Source of the DNA: an uncultured Clostridia bacterium
Lineage (GTDB): Bacteria > Bacillota > Clostridia > Oscillospirales > Ruminococcaceae
Direction: 5' to 3'
Assembly: GCA_946498095.1 (NCBI GenBank)
Contig: CAMMMX010000001.1
Location: 62,001 to 126,000 of the forward strand
DNA: 64,000 nt
The notes under the pieces were generated by a model. It was not told the DNA's origin and did not search any database. It saw only the letters and a list, made by a program, of their open reading frames with translations. The position numbers were made by a program, and so were the translations under genes. Below, piece after piece: positions 43,208 through 53,790 of the stretch. Numbering within the stretch: the stretch's first letter is position 1; every line of letters begins with the position of its first letter.

Positions 43208-43269
43208 TACCGGAACATCCGAAGCGAATGTTTCCCGCAGCTGTACGGCAGGAGCTTCCCTCAATCACA

Positions 43270-43305
43270 AACAAGGCCCCGTCCAGATATACGGGGCCTT
43301 GTTCG
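43270..43305. terminator. Bidirectional terminator between corA and ABC genes
   Basis: ACAAGGCCCCGT (43271-43282) pairs with ACGGGGCCTTGT (43291-43302). It lies between converging genes. Confidence 0.85.
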
Positions 43306-43326
43306 CTTCCTGCGCCGCTGCGCTTA

Positions 43327-45131
43327 TCAGACGTAGTACTTGGCCTGCGCCTGCCACATCTCGCGATACTGCCCCTCCTGAGCGGCAAGGGCGTCATGCG
43401 TCCCATACTGGACAAGCTCCCCGCCAGAAAAGACCGCGATCCGGTCGCAAAAGCGGCAGGAGGACAGGCGGTGGGAGATGTACAGCGTCGTCTTGTGCCC
43501 GATGAGGCTGTCGAATCGGTTGTAGATGTCATATTCGGCGACGGGGTCCAGCGCCGCGGTCGGCTCGTCGAGTATGGCAATCGGGCCGTCCTTGTAAATT
43601 GCGCGAGCGATCGCCAATTTCTGGCTCTCACCGCCGGAGAACTCAACCCCGTTTTCGTCAAAGGACTTGTATACCGAAGTGTCCGCGCCCTTCTCAAGCG
43701 ACGCCATTTTGTCCGCTAGCCCCGCCTTGCTGAGCGCGTCGGACAGCCGCGCCCGGTCGCAGTCCTCACCTACCGCGACGTTCTCCGCAACGGTGAAGGC
43801 GAGCAGGCGGTAGTCCTGGAATACGACGGAGAACAATTGGCGGTACTGCTCCAAATCGTACTCCCGGATGTCCACCCCGTCCACGAGGATCTGCCCCCGG
43901 TCGGGTCGTACAGACGCATCAGCAGTTTGATGAAGGTCGTCTTGCCCGCGCCGTTGAGCCCGACGATCGACAGCTTCTGTCCCGCCGGGATGTCCAGCGT
44001 GACGTGCTTGAGCGACAGCGCCTCGGATTGCGGATAGGAGAACGATACGTCGCGGAAAGAAAAGGTGTGAGGAGCTGTCATATCGATGCTGCGCGTGCCC
44101 TCCCGCTGCTCGGACGGGTATTGCATGAACAGGCGGTAATCGTTCATAAAGTCGCAGATTCTGGCGAGGGAAACGACCTGTCCCAACAGGCCGCTGAGGC
44201 TGCCTGTGAAGCTGACGGCGGAGCTTATCAGCATCTGGAAGTCACCGATACCGATCGCCCCCGACAGGACACGCAGCCCGAGATACCCGTACAACAGTAC
44301 CTGCTGTACGGCGTTGATGCCGGTACGGATGAGCGTATACTTCTGCCGCAGCCGTATCAGCCCCTGCTCCTGCGTCCAGTCCTCCCGGATGTAGCGGTCG
44401 GTCCGATCCAGTACCAGTGCGTCCGCGCCGTACAGCCGGATGTCCTTACCGTACTGGAAACCCTTGACCAGGCCAAAGTAATAACCGAACTTGCGGTTGA
44501 CGCCGACGAGCTCCTTCATAAACTTGGCTTGCTGCTTCTCCGACAGATAGGTGATCCACACGCTTCCCGCGATGATCACAAACAAAAGCGCAATCAGCAG
44601 GGGGGACAGCATCCCCAGGATGAACACCGTGCCTAGCATCGTAATGGTACCCGATACAACCGACGTCAGCGCCCCGCTCAGGCCGCCGACTCCGCCGGAA
44701 TACCAGCTGATACCGGTCTTAGCCTTTTCCAGCTGGGTCAGCACCGCGGCGTTCTCGGTGCAGGCAAAATCTAGGTTCATCGCTTTTTCCGCCAGCATGG
44801 CGGTGATTTGATTGTCTATCGGCGTACGGAAACGGTTTTGAAAATAAGAGAGGAAATTGTTCAGGACATAGACTGCCGCATTCGCCAGCACAATAGCCGC
44901 GACGAGCCAGACGAGCACGTCCACCCTGCGCAGGCCGATCAGCTCGTCGATGAGGAATTTCGGCAGGATGATGTTGATGAACGGCGACACGCCTTTCATC
45001 AGCATATCCGCCAGGACGGTCAAAAAGTAAGGCTTGCTGGTACGCCAGGCAACGGCGTAAAAGTAGCGCATCACCGGCAGGATATTGGCGAAACGGTTGT
45101 TTTTCGCCTCTTTCGGTTGTTCCATTCTCAT
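43327..45131 (-). pseudogene. ABC exporter half-transporter, frameshifted
   Basis: Read across one frameshift this is a type I ABC exporter of about 601 residues: six-helix membrane domain, then Walker A VGLNGAGKTTFIKLL, signature FSGGESQKLAIARAI, Walker B IAILDEPTAALD and H loop ISHRL. After RLYDPTGG the frame is lost at a run of five G (plus-strand C5, 43894-43898); six would restore GQILVDGVDIREYD. The two fragments are 45131-43770 and 43884-43327. It overlaps the upstream ABC gene by 4 nt and has GAGGAGG before ATG 45131. Whether this is real decay or a sequencing error is open. Confidence 0.8.
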
Positions 45132-46990
45132 ACCGCCGCCTCCTCTTTGTAGTACCGCGCCTGCATACGGAAGATTTCCGCATAGCGCCCCTCCTTCTCC
45201 ATCAGCTCCTGGTGGCTACCGATCGCGCAGATCCGGCCGTCCTCAAACAGGGCGATCCGGTCGCAGAACTGCGTACTGGCCAACCGGTGAGAGATATACA
45301 CGGCAGACTTCCCCCGGGTCAGGCTGTCGAACTGCCTGTAAAGACGTTCCTCTGCCAACGCGTCCAGCGCAGCGGTCGGCTCGTCCAGCACGATGACCGG
45401 CGCGTTCTTGTACAGCGCCCGGGCCAGCGCCAACTTCTGGCTTTCGCCGCCGGAGAACTCCACGCCGCCCTCGTCGATCACCTTCAGGACAGTCTGGTCG
45501 ATTCCCTGCGGCAACGCCGCGATCTTGTCCGCCAGACCGGCTTTGTCCAATGACGCATGCACCCTGTCCATATCGGTGGCGGCGTAGGCCTGCATCGACA
45601 CGTTCTCCGCCACGGTGAAGGCGAACATCTGGATGTCCTGGAACACAGCGGAAAACAGGCGGTAATACGACGCCTTATCGTAAGACGCGACGTCGACGCC
45701 GTTGAGCAGGATGCGTCCCTGCGTCGGCTCGTACAGACGCATCAGCAGCTTGATGAAGGTCGTCTTGCCTGCGCCGTTGAGGCCAACTACCGCCAACCGC
45801 TCACCCGGACGTATGGTAAAGCTCACGTCACGCAGCGCATACGCCTCCTGACCGGGATAACGGAAGGAAACGTGCTCGAAGGTAAAACACAGTCCGTCCG
45901 ACATGGCACTGTCCGGGACGGGAAGCGACCCCTGCGTGCGGTCTGGGTAAGCGAGGAATTCCCGGAAGTCACAGACCACCTCGTTTTGCTGCCGGACAGC
46001 CGAGATGTCGTCCAGTAGGCCACCCATCGCGCTGGAAAAGGTACGGATTGCCGCCGCGTACATGGTAAAGTCGCCGATACCGATTGCGCCGTCAAGCATC
46101 TTCCAGCAAAGCCAGGCATACAGCAGAACCTCCTGCAGCAGGCTGGTCGCCGCCATCAGGTTGCCGTTATGGAGCCATAGTTTCCACAGCCGCACAAAGC
46201 TCATGAATTGCCTGCGCTGCTCCCCTTCGAGACGTCCGTGCAGGAATTCCCGCATGGCAAACAGGCGCACGTCCTTGCCGTAGGAAAAGTCCTTCGCCGT
46301 TTGCTCCAGATACCACAGTTTCCGGTTCACCGGCGCAAGCTCGTCCCAGACCTTTTTGTCCTTTTTGCGGGTATAGGTAGAAGCGGCGAAATTGACAAGC
46401 AAAAGTGCGCCGAAAGCCAGAAGCAGCAGCGGATTGAGCGTCGCGATGACCGCCGCCACCGATAGCAGGGTGACGAGACGTCCTGCTCCCCACTGGACGC
46501 GGTGCATGATCCCCTCTAGGCCTTCGTTATTGTTGTTTGTCGCCCGGTCCGCTTTCTGCGACAGATCCAGCACCTTGGGGTCCTCGAGATTCTGGAAGTC
46601 CATCCCCATAAACTTTGCGCCGGACTGCGCGATCAGCCGCAGCCGAACGGCGATGAAGCGCCCGCTAATACTGATGTCCGCGCATTGCGACACGCCGTTT
46701 GCGATAAGCAGGAGCAGTCCGAACGCTACCGACAGACCGATGACATAGACCGGCGACCCGGCGCCGGTCAGCTCGTCGATGATGAGCTTGGGCATCACTA
46801 CCGGGACAAAGCTGCCCATCGTGGTAAAGAGAATGTTGACGATCAGCAGGAAAACAAGAGCCTTGTCGTAGCGCCGGATCGCCTGCAGCACGAAGCCGAC
46901 ATTGCTAAAATTTGAATAGCGGGGCTTCTCTTTTTTCTTTTCCCGCTTTGCCGTGTGTCTGTTCCCATGTAAACTACCCCATCCTTTCAA
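45128..46990 (-). CDS. ABC exporter half-transporter
   Basis: A protein of about 610 residues: transmembrane domain (about 25-320) with RRYDKALVFLLIVNILFTT, then ATPase with VGLNGAGKTTFIKLLMRLYE, VFQDIQMFAFTVAENV, FSGGESQKLALARAL, IVLDEPTAALD and YISHRLAST. With the neighbouring half-transporter it probably forms a heterodimeric exporter of peptides, lipids or drugs. The start is uncertain. The in-frame TTG at 46990 lacks a ribosome site. ATG at 46968 has GGATGGGG 8 nt upstream but is out of frame unless one A is added to the A6 run near 46930-46935. Confidence 0.88.
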   Translation of the reverse strand: MKGWGSLHGNRHTAKREKKKEKPRYSNFSNVGFVLQAIRRYDKALVFLLIVNILFTTMGSFVPVVMPKLIIDELTGAGSPVYVIGLSVAFGLLLLIANGVSQCADISISGRFIAVRLRLIAQSGAKFMGMDFQNLEDPKVLDLSQKADRATNNNNEGLEGIMHRVQWGAGRLVTLLSVAAVIATLNPLLLLAFGALLLVNFAASTYTRKKDKKVWDELAPVNRKLWYLEQTAKDFSYGKDVRLFAMREFLHGRLEGEQRRQFMSFVRLWKLWLHNGNLMAATSLLQEVLLYAWLCWKMLDGAIGIGDFTMYAAAIRTFSSAMGGLLDDISAVRQQNEVVCDFREFLAYPDRTQGSLPVPDSAMSDGLCFTFEHVSFRYPGQEAYALRDVSFTIRPGERLAVVGLNGAGKTTFIKLLMRLYEPTQGRILLNGVDVASYDKASYYRLFSAVFQDIQMFAFTVAENVSMQAYAATDMDRVHASLDKAGLADKIAALPQGIDQTVLKVIDEGGVEFSGGESQKLALARALYKNAPVIVLDEPTAALDALAEERLYRQFDSLTRGKSAVYISHRLASTQFCDRIALFEDGRICAIGSHQELMEKEGRYAEIFRMQARYYKEEAAV

Positions 46991-47139
46991 CTAGCTAGAT
47001 CTTGTATAAAACATTGTGACAAGCTGCTGCCTGACATGCGTAGAACATATGTCCGAATTTGGCAAGTAACTCGCTGTATCCGCCCTATCCAATATAGTCC
47101 CGGCAAACTGCAAAAGGTTTGCCGGTCTGAAAAATTTTC

Positions 47140-48429
47140 TCACCGTACGGCGCTATATTCCGCCGGCGACTGCAGCCATCGGACGATCTCCCCCAGGACG
47201 TCCACGGTGTCCAGCCAAAAGTCAGGCGCATAGCCCTCGCCCTCCCGCGCGCCGCCCAGGAACAGCTTTTGCGGCACCACCATCACCATACGGGAATGCG
47301 GCAGCTCGTAGGGCCGCGTCTCACCGAACACACCGCGACCGCCGGTATTCTGCCCCACCAACACGCAGCCGGGGACGTTCTTCGCCATCGACACGGCAGC
47401 CTCGCCCGACGAACCGACCTTGTCGCTGACAAGCACATACAGTCTGCCCCGATATAGCGCACGGCTGAGATCCCGCTCCTGCGCCGGATAAAACGTCCAG
47501 CTGCGTTCACCCTGCCCGACGGGCTCCCGCCGGATGGCCGGTGAGCTGAGGACGCCGCAGTCCAGCGGCCAGCTCGCGTCGCCGTTTAAGCCGCGCACGA
47601 ACGCTTGCGGGTAGTGCGAGTTTCCTCCCTCATTGGACAAAAGGTCCCAGATCACCGCCGGACGTTCCCGCAGCGACGCCCCAATTTGCTCCAGCCATTC
47701 CTGCTCCCGTGGCAGGAAATCTCCGTCGGCCGTCCAGAAACGGGAGCTGTGCAAAACCGGATAGCCCTCCAGCTCCTCCAAGCTGCCCAGCCCGAAATCG
47801 GGACGGTCTGCATGGACACGGCAGGGATGTAACGCAAGGACGACCGGCTGCCCATCCAGCTCGAGGGACAAAGCACTCTCCTCCTCCCAGCTTCGCATCC
47901 CGACAAGGTACTGCTTTGTCCCCGGTGCAGACAGCGTAGGAAAGAGATATGCCTCCAGCCCCTGTCCTGTCAGGCGCTGGCCTACACGTACGTCGGGCTG
48001 ACGGCTCGCCGCAACGGTAAATCCGTCCGGCCCCTCCTGCACGAGAACGTCGCTGAAATACGCGCTATAGCTTCTGTCGAAGCAAAGACATCCGATCAGC
48101 GCGCCGCTCAGGGCCAGGTGCCCGTCATGGATGCCCCTGAGCGCATCGTGAAACATATATCCCAGCTCCGCCACCGGCACCTGATCCCCCTGCGCTTCGA
48201 TATAGGCGCTGATTTCCCCGTACGCCGCAGCAAAGTCCACGCCGTTTTGCTGCCAGTACTCCCGTCCGCTGTAGGAGGTATCGAGAATATAGCGCAGCAC
48301 TTCAAAATCCTCCTGTGCCTCCTGCGCCGTCAGGATAAAACGCGGGGGCGCTACCGGCGCGGCAGGACATGTCCGCACCGTCTGCGATACCGGACCGGTG
48401 ACATAGTCTGCAAATACTTTCGGAATCAC
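47140..48429 (-). CDS. S41-family (C-terminal processing-like) peptidase
   Basis: A 429-residue protein. The S41 core shows VLVSDKVGSSGEAAVSMAKNV with the presumptive nucleophile Ser, then VGQNTGGRGVFGETRPYELP. The N-terminal region (EDFEVLRYILDTSYSG, then ELGYMFHDALRGIHDGHLAL) is the S41 helical domain. There is no signal peptide, PDZ domain or membrane helix, so it is a cytoplasmic tricorn/IRBP-like member. A GTG start at 48429 has no good ribosome site, so the exact N terminus is uncertain. It is upstream of the two ABC genes on the same strand, 149 bp away. Confidence 0.82.
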   Translation of the reverse strand: MIPKVFADYVTGPVSQTVRTCPAAPVAPPRFILTAQEAQEDFEVLRYILDTSYSGREYWQQNGVDFAAAYGEISAYIEAQGDQVPVAELGYMFHDALRGIHDGHLALSGALIGCLCFDRSYSAYFSDVLVQEGPDGFTVAASRQPDVRVGQRLTGQGLEAYLFPTLSAPGTKQYLVGMRSWEEESALSLELDGQPVVLALHPCRVHADRPDFGLGSLEELEGYPVLHSSRFWTADGDFLPREQEWLEQIGASLRERPAVIWDLLSNEGGNSHYPQAFVRGLNGDASWPLDCGVLSSPAIRREPVGQGERSWTFYPAQERDLSRALYRGRLYVLVSDKVGSSGEAAVSMAKNVPGCVLVGQNTGGRGVFGETRPYELPHSRMVMVVPQKLFLGGAREGEGYAPDFWLDTVDVLGEIVRWLQSPAEYSAVR

Positions 48430-48547
48430 TTTGGATCACTCACTTTCTGAATATCTTGCCGTATGATTTTCCTTCTGCCCTATCCTATCCGGACTTCAGC
48501 TCCCCCCTTGCTGTGTCTGCTAAAATCTTTTCCATCCCTGCTATAAA

Positions 48548-48583
48548 AAGGAATATCCCGGACAGGCAATGCCTGTCCGGGAT
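48548..48583 (-). terminator. Intrinsic terminator after the acetyltransferase gene
   Basis: ATCCCGGACAGG (48555-48566) pairs with CCTGTCCGGGAT (48572-48583), followed on the minus strand by ATTCCTTTTT. Confidence 0.85.
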
Positions 48584-48586
48584 GCT

Positions 48587-49144
48587 TTACGGCGCAATAT
48601 GCTTCAAAATGCGAGCGGGATTTCCACCCACCACAACGTTGTCCGGTACGTCCTTGACGACGACCGCCCCGGATGCGACGACCACGTTGCTGCCGATCGT
48701 CACGCCGGGATTGATCACCGCGTTGCCGCCGATCCAGACGTTGTCACCGATCGTCACTGCTTTGGCGTACTCGATGCCCTCGTTACGCGTGTGCACGTCA
48801 AGCGGATGCCCCGACGTGTAGATGCAGACGCGCGGGGCCAGAAGGCAGTTTGCGCCGATGCGGATCGGCGCAGCGTCCAGCATCACGCAGTCAAAATTGG
48901 CGTAAAAATTTTCCCCTACATGGATGTTGTAGCCGTAGTCGCACAGGAAACGCGACTCGACATGCAAATGAGATCCCGTGCTGCCGAACAGGCGTTTGAG
49001 CTGATCCATCCGGCTTTCGACATCCTCTTCAGGCGTTGCGTTGTAAGTCCGGACCGCCTGTCGGCAACGTAGACGATCCTGCGCAAGCTGCGCGTCGCCT
49101 GGATCATAAAGCTGTCCTGTGATCATCTTTTCCTTCTCTGTCAT
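48587..49144 (-). CDS. maa: Maltose/galactoside O-acetyltransferase family
   Basis: A 185-residue hexapeptide-repeat acetyltransferase. The N-terminal helices ([20 protein letters not shown]) and the left-handed beta helix ([18 protein letters not shown]) fit the Maa/LacA group; the catalytic His is in IYTSGHPLD, and the C terminus reads [19 protein letters not shown]. It transfers acetyl from acetyl-CoA to sugars, often as detoxification. ATG 49144 is chosen over a longer open frame. A small possible gene lies 41 nt upstream. Confidence 0.9.
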   Translation of the reverse strand: MTEKEKMITGQLYDPGDAQLAQDRLRCRQAVRTYNATPEEDVESRMDQLKRLFGSTGSHLHVESRFLCDYGYNIHVGENFYANFDCVMLDAAPIRIGANCLLAPRVCIYTSGHPLDVHTRNEGIEYAKAVTIGDNVWIGGNAVINPGVTIGSNVVVASGAVVVKDVPDNVVVGGNPARILKHIAP

Positions 49145-49185
49145 TTTTCCACTATCCTTCCTCTGCGCCGCTCCAGTCTTCAGCT

Positions 49186-49326
49186 TCATTCAGATTTTTT
49201 CTCTGCTGACTCCTTCCTGTTACCGGATACATCCCTGTCCAGCGAAAACGATGAGACATATGGCAGTGCATCCCAAAACAATGGGGGCAAATCAATTACA
49301 TTGTCGCCGCAAGGTACCGTAGGCAT
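49186..49326 (-). CDS. Possible small protein, 46 aa
   Basis: A minus-strand frame of 46 codons beginning [20 protein letters not shown] and ending in a charged KESAEKKSE tail. The ribosome site (ATAGG) is weak. I do not recognise it. It lies just upstream of the acetyltransferase in the same orientation. The gap 49327-49504 shows nothing else. Confidence 0.3.
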   Translation of the reverse strand: MPTVPCGDNVIDLPPLFWDALPYVSSFSLDRDVSGNRKESAEKKSE

Positions 49327-49504
49327 ATTCCTATCTTTTTGAATTGGTGGAGAAAAAGCCGTAAAAAGCAACTATAGGATATCATCAGAACGGGGAAGCA
49401 TTCCTATTTTCCCTTGAGGCAATCCAATCAACTGACCAGCAGATCCCTCTTAACTCGCGCTGTTTCCGTCATGAAACATCTACACTGAAGACGGGGAAAT
49501 CCAT

Positions 49505-50005
49505 TCAGTCGAGCCCTGTTGACAGCAGCGTGTCGTCCAGCAGCTTCGCGATGATACTGCCCGGCTTTAACGCGCGGCGCGCTCCCTGCGGGGAAAACCA
49601 TCTTGCCTCCTCCACCTCTCCGGACAACCGAAAAGCATCTTTTTGCACACGGCAGGCAAAGCCAAGCATCAACTGCCCCTGCGCTGAATGGCAATAGCTT
49701 TTCAGATAATGTGCCTGCAACACCGTCAGCCCTATCTCCTCCAACACCTCCCGGCAGACGCATTCCTCAGGTGTTTCCCCTTCACGGACGCAGCCGGCTA
49801 CCGAAACGTAATAGCTTGGTGACACATAACTTTGCCGAATAAGCGCTATCTCTCCCGTAGAACAGGTCAATATCGTCAGAACGCATACTTGAGGCATATC
49901 CAGATAAGGACGGGTGCAACTTTCACAATAAGGGACGAGACCTTCATCCCCAATTTCGCGAAATACGAGCCGCCGGCCGCAAGCTGGACAAAACGTAAAA
50001 GTCAT
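49505..50005 (-). CDS. Nudix hydrolase with N-terminal zinc ribbon
   Basis: A 166-residue protein. An N-terminal zinc ribbon (FCPACGRRL, then YCESC) precedes a Nudix domain with the box GCVREGETPEECVCREVLEE. The layout (zinc ribbon plus Nudix) resembles NudC-type NADH/NAD-capped RNA hydrolases, but it is shorter than NudC and lacks the N-terminal NudC domain. Substrate unknown. The ATG overlaps the stop of the upstream GNAT gene by 4 nt. Confidence 0.88.
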   Translation of the reverse strand: MTFTFCPACGRRLVFREIGDEGLVPYCESCTRPYLDMPQVCVLTILTCSTGEIALIRQSYVSPSYYVSVAGCVREGETPEECVCREVLEEIGLTVLQAHYLKSYCHSAQGQLMLGFACRVQKDAFRLSGEVEEARWFSPQGARRALKPGSIIAKLLDDTLLSTGLD

Positions 50006-50571
50006 AGACGCCTGCGCTCCTCCCTTCCCGCCAGACCTGACGGAAAATAAGCGAGTTCCAAACGCACCTCGTCCCTGCCTACATCCTCATTCGTATAGCA
50101 GCACAGATCCAGCCCGTCAAATACGAAACCCTGCGCAGTATAAAAAGCGATGGCGTTCGTGTTGCAGCTTTGCGTTTCAAGAAGGATTGCACGGCGGCCG
50201 TCGTGGACGGCGATTTTCTTCGCGTGCTCCATCAACAAGGTGCCATACCCTTTGCGTCGGTATTTTTCAAACACCAACAGTTCCGTTACACGCAGACGAT
50301 TACTCCAATCCTCCGCCGCGACTTCAATCACACCGCAAAGCTCTCCAGCCTCGAATACGCCGAATGCAGACGCATTTTCCCAATAAGGCTGGTACAACCG
50401 GTCGACGAAAGATTTTCTCATGCTTCGTCCAAGCGCGACTTTGCGCAGTCGCAGGGTCATCCCATCAACTTCGGATCGTGTTTCCACCTGATAACAGGCA
50501 TCGGTTTCATAGGAAAAAGGAAGCGGATAATCCTGATACCGCTCTCTTTCTAATTGGACAATTTCAGCCAC
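50002..50571 (-). CDS. GNAT-family N-acetyltransferase
   Basis: A 189-residue protein with the GNAT acetyl-CoA loop RRKGYGTLLMEHAKK and the following AILLETQSCNTNAIAFYTAQGF. The N-terminal portion (about 1-50) is an added domain with no clear match. GTG at 50571 follows AAAGGGG by 7 nt. It is co-translated with the Nudix gene. Substrate unknown. Confidence 0.86.
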   Translation of the reverse strand: MAEIVQLERERYQDYPLPFSYETDACYQVETRSEVDGMTLRLRKVALGRSMRKSFVDRLYQPYWENASAFGVFEAGELCGVIEVAAEDWSNRLRVTELLVFEKYRRKGYGTLLMEHAKKIAVHDGRRAILLETQSCNTNAIAFYTAQGFVFDGLDLCCYTNEDVGRDEVRLELAYFPSGLAGREERRRL

Positions 50572-50611
50572 TTTTCTACCCCTTTCGCCGCGTACCAGCA
50601 AACCATGCCCA

Positions 50612-50650
50612 GGAAAAACGCTGTCCGGTTTTTCCGTGCCGGACAGCGTA
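50612..50650 (-). terminator. Intrinsic terminator after divIVA-like gene
   Basis: ACGCTGTCCGG (50618-50628) pairs with CCGGACAGCGT (50639-50649), followed on the minus strand by TTTTTCC. Confidence 0.85.
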
Positions 50651-50655
50651 CCTAT

Positions 50656-51372
50656 CTACTTATTTTTTTGCTGCGCCGTATGCCCGCCATCAACTCCGTC
50701 TGTTTTCCTACCTTCAATCGTGCTGATTATCATATCAAACAGCTTACCGACATATTCCTTATTTTTCTGGATATTGCCTTTTACGCCGCACAATGTCTTG
50801 TCAATCATTTCTTTTTTCTCTGACGCATCATGCAAAATGGTCTCCGATCGCTTTGTTGCGTCAGCGACCATCTGATCCGCCTTCGCCTTGGATTCCGTCA
50901 GCAGACGTTCCGCCTTCGCCTTGGCATCCACAAGGATATTACCCGCCTTCTCAACCGACTGACTGAGCATCCCCTCCGCTTTCGCCGTCGATTCCTTCAC
51001 AATCTCCTCGCCCTTGGACTGCGCTTCAATCAACGCTTTGGATATCTGCTCATAGGTCTCCGTATATTTCCGGTGCTTGTCCGCAATCTCGCGGTAAGCG
51101 TCTTCCAGCTTCTTTTTGTCCGCCGAGAGCGCCTCACAGCTTTCTTGCTGCTGTACCAGCTGCTGCTTCACCTCATCCACTTCCGCCTGCGTCGACTCCA
51201 ACTTTCCTCTTAGCGACGCGTTTTCTTCCCGCAGCTGTGCCAACTCGTCCTCAAGGGACTGCTTGGCCATTGCGTGCTCATCCATTAATTGCTGTATATA
51301 TGCTAAAACATCCTCTTTTTGATATCCGCCTATTTTCGCGGTCTTAAAAACCTTTTTTTGCTCTTCCACCAT
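50656..51372 (-). CDS. divIVA: DivIVA-domain coiled-coil protein
   Basis: A 238-residue protein. The N terminus (FKTAKIGGYQKEDVLAYIQQ) is the membrane-curvature-binding DivIVA motif with GY and the F/K residues; the rest is coiled coil. A stretch of repeated Ala-Lys segments (KAEGMLSQSVEKAGNILVDA, then KAKAERLLTESKAKADQM) follows. Such proteins mark cell poles or septa. ATG 51372 follows AAAGGG by 6 nt. Monocistronic with a terminator downstream. Confidence 0.85.
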   Translation of the reverse strand: MVEEQKKVFKTAKIGGYQKEDVLAYIQQLMDEHAMAKQSLEDELAQLREENASLRGKLESTQAEVDEVKQQLVQQQESCEALSADKKKLEDAYREIADKHRKYTETYEQISKALIEAQSKGEEIVKESTAKAEGMLSQSVEKAGNILVDAKAKAERLLTESKAKADQMVADATKRSETILHDASEKKEMIDKTLCGVKGNIQKNKEYVGKLFDMIISTIEGRKTDGVDGGHTAQQKNK

Positions 51373-51533
51373 ATCCATCCCTTTCATGCCCGTCGTTTCC
51401 AGGCCATGTACTCCCGGCTTCCAGATACTCTCTTTTATTTTCGCACCGAATCTATATTTTGTCAAGTATACTGCATGAAATAACGATACCATCCACCAGG
51501 CGGAGCAAGACCCCCAAACGCTGAACACGATGA

Positions 51534-53048
<1,515 letters not shown>

Positions 53049-53078
53049 GTTTTGTGCTGAAAGACAAATTTGAACGGT

Positions 53079-53116
53079 AAAAGACGCTTCCCATCGGGGA
53101 AGCGTCTTTTGTTTTA
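53079..53116. terminator. Bidirectional terminator between gdhA and a coiled-coil gene
   Basis: AAAAGACGCTTCCC (53079-53092) pairs with GGGAAGCGTCTTTT (53097-53110). The converging minus gene ends at 53114. Confidence 0.88.
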
Positions 53117-53557
53117 GGATTCCAAAACTGGTTGTTCCTTGACCTGAGACAGGATTTCGATATGGGCGCACTGCTTCGAGAGACACCGATGTGCACAGAT
53201 ATCATAATCGTCTAGAAAGATTTGATGGAAAGCACATTTGGCGACCGGGAAAAGGATTTCCCGGTTATGACGGCCTATCTGTTTCATCCCGCAATCCCCG
53301 TCTACTAAAAACACCTTATGCTTCGCCATCTCCTTTGCATTGGCGGCAATTTTTCGATTGAGATCGTCCAGACGGAACTGCAGATTCTCCAGTTCCTGCT
53401 CCCTTTCCTCCTTGGCTTGGCGCTCCATCCGGATCCGGCTCCTACATTCATTTTCTATCTGTTCAATCCGTGTATCTGTTTGTTGGTTCAAGCCCTGCAA
53501 AAACTCTATCCTTTCCTTTAAACGAATCTTACGCCTTGCGAGTTTTTGATAATTCAT
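53114..53557 (-). CDS. Hypothetical coiled-coil protein with Cys/His-rich tail
   Basis: A 147-residue protein I do not recognise. Residues about 1-80 are a charged coiled coil (RRKIRLKERIEFLQGL, then EERQAKEEREQELENL-like). The C-terminal 60 residues contain Cys and His in CAFHQIFLDDYDICAHRC and then KQCAHIE, which could bind a metal. GGAGGGG six nt before ATG 53557 is a strong ribosome site. The gap 53558-53737 shows no further gene. Confidence 0.65.
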   Translation of the reverse strand: MNYQKLARRKIRLKERIEFLQGLNQQTDTRIEQIENECRSRIRMERQAKEEREQELENLQFRLDDLNRKIAANAKEMAKHKVFLVDGDCGMKQIGRHNREILFPVAKCAFHQIFLDDYDICAHRCLSKQCAHIEILSQVKEQPVLES

Positions 53558-53737
53558 ATCTCTCCCCTCCGATTCATTTTTGATTCATTATACCAAACCG
53601 TATCTTGTGAATCAAGCTTCACATCTTGATTCATATACGGAAACGACACGTTTGTATAGTGATTGATCTGCCTTTATCAAAAGGTCTCTTCGCATACAAC
53701 GCCACAAGATTATCTGCAATCATGTCATAACAAGAAA

Positions 53738-53776
53738 GGAACCCTCTGCGTCAAAGACACAGAGGGTTCCTTTTTT
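53738..53776. terminator. Terminator after the UroD-like gene
   Basis: GGAACCCTCTG (53738-53748) pairs with CAGAGGGTTCC (53760-53770). T tracts on both sides; the minus-strand gene ends 15 nt away. Confidence 0.85.
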
Positions 53777-53790
53777 GATCATTCAGATTA

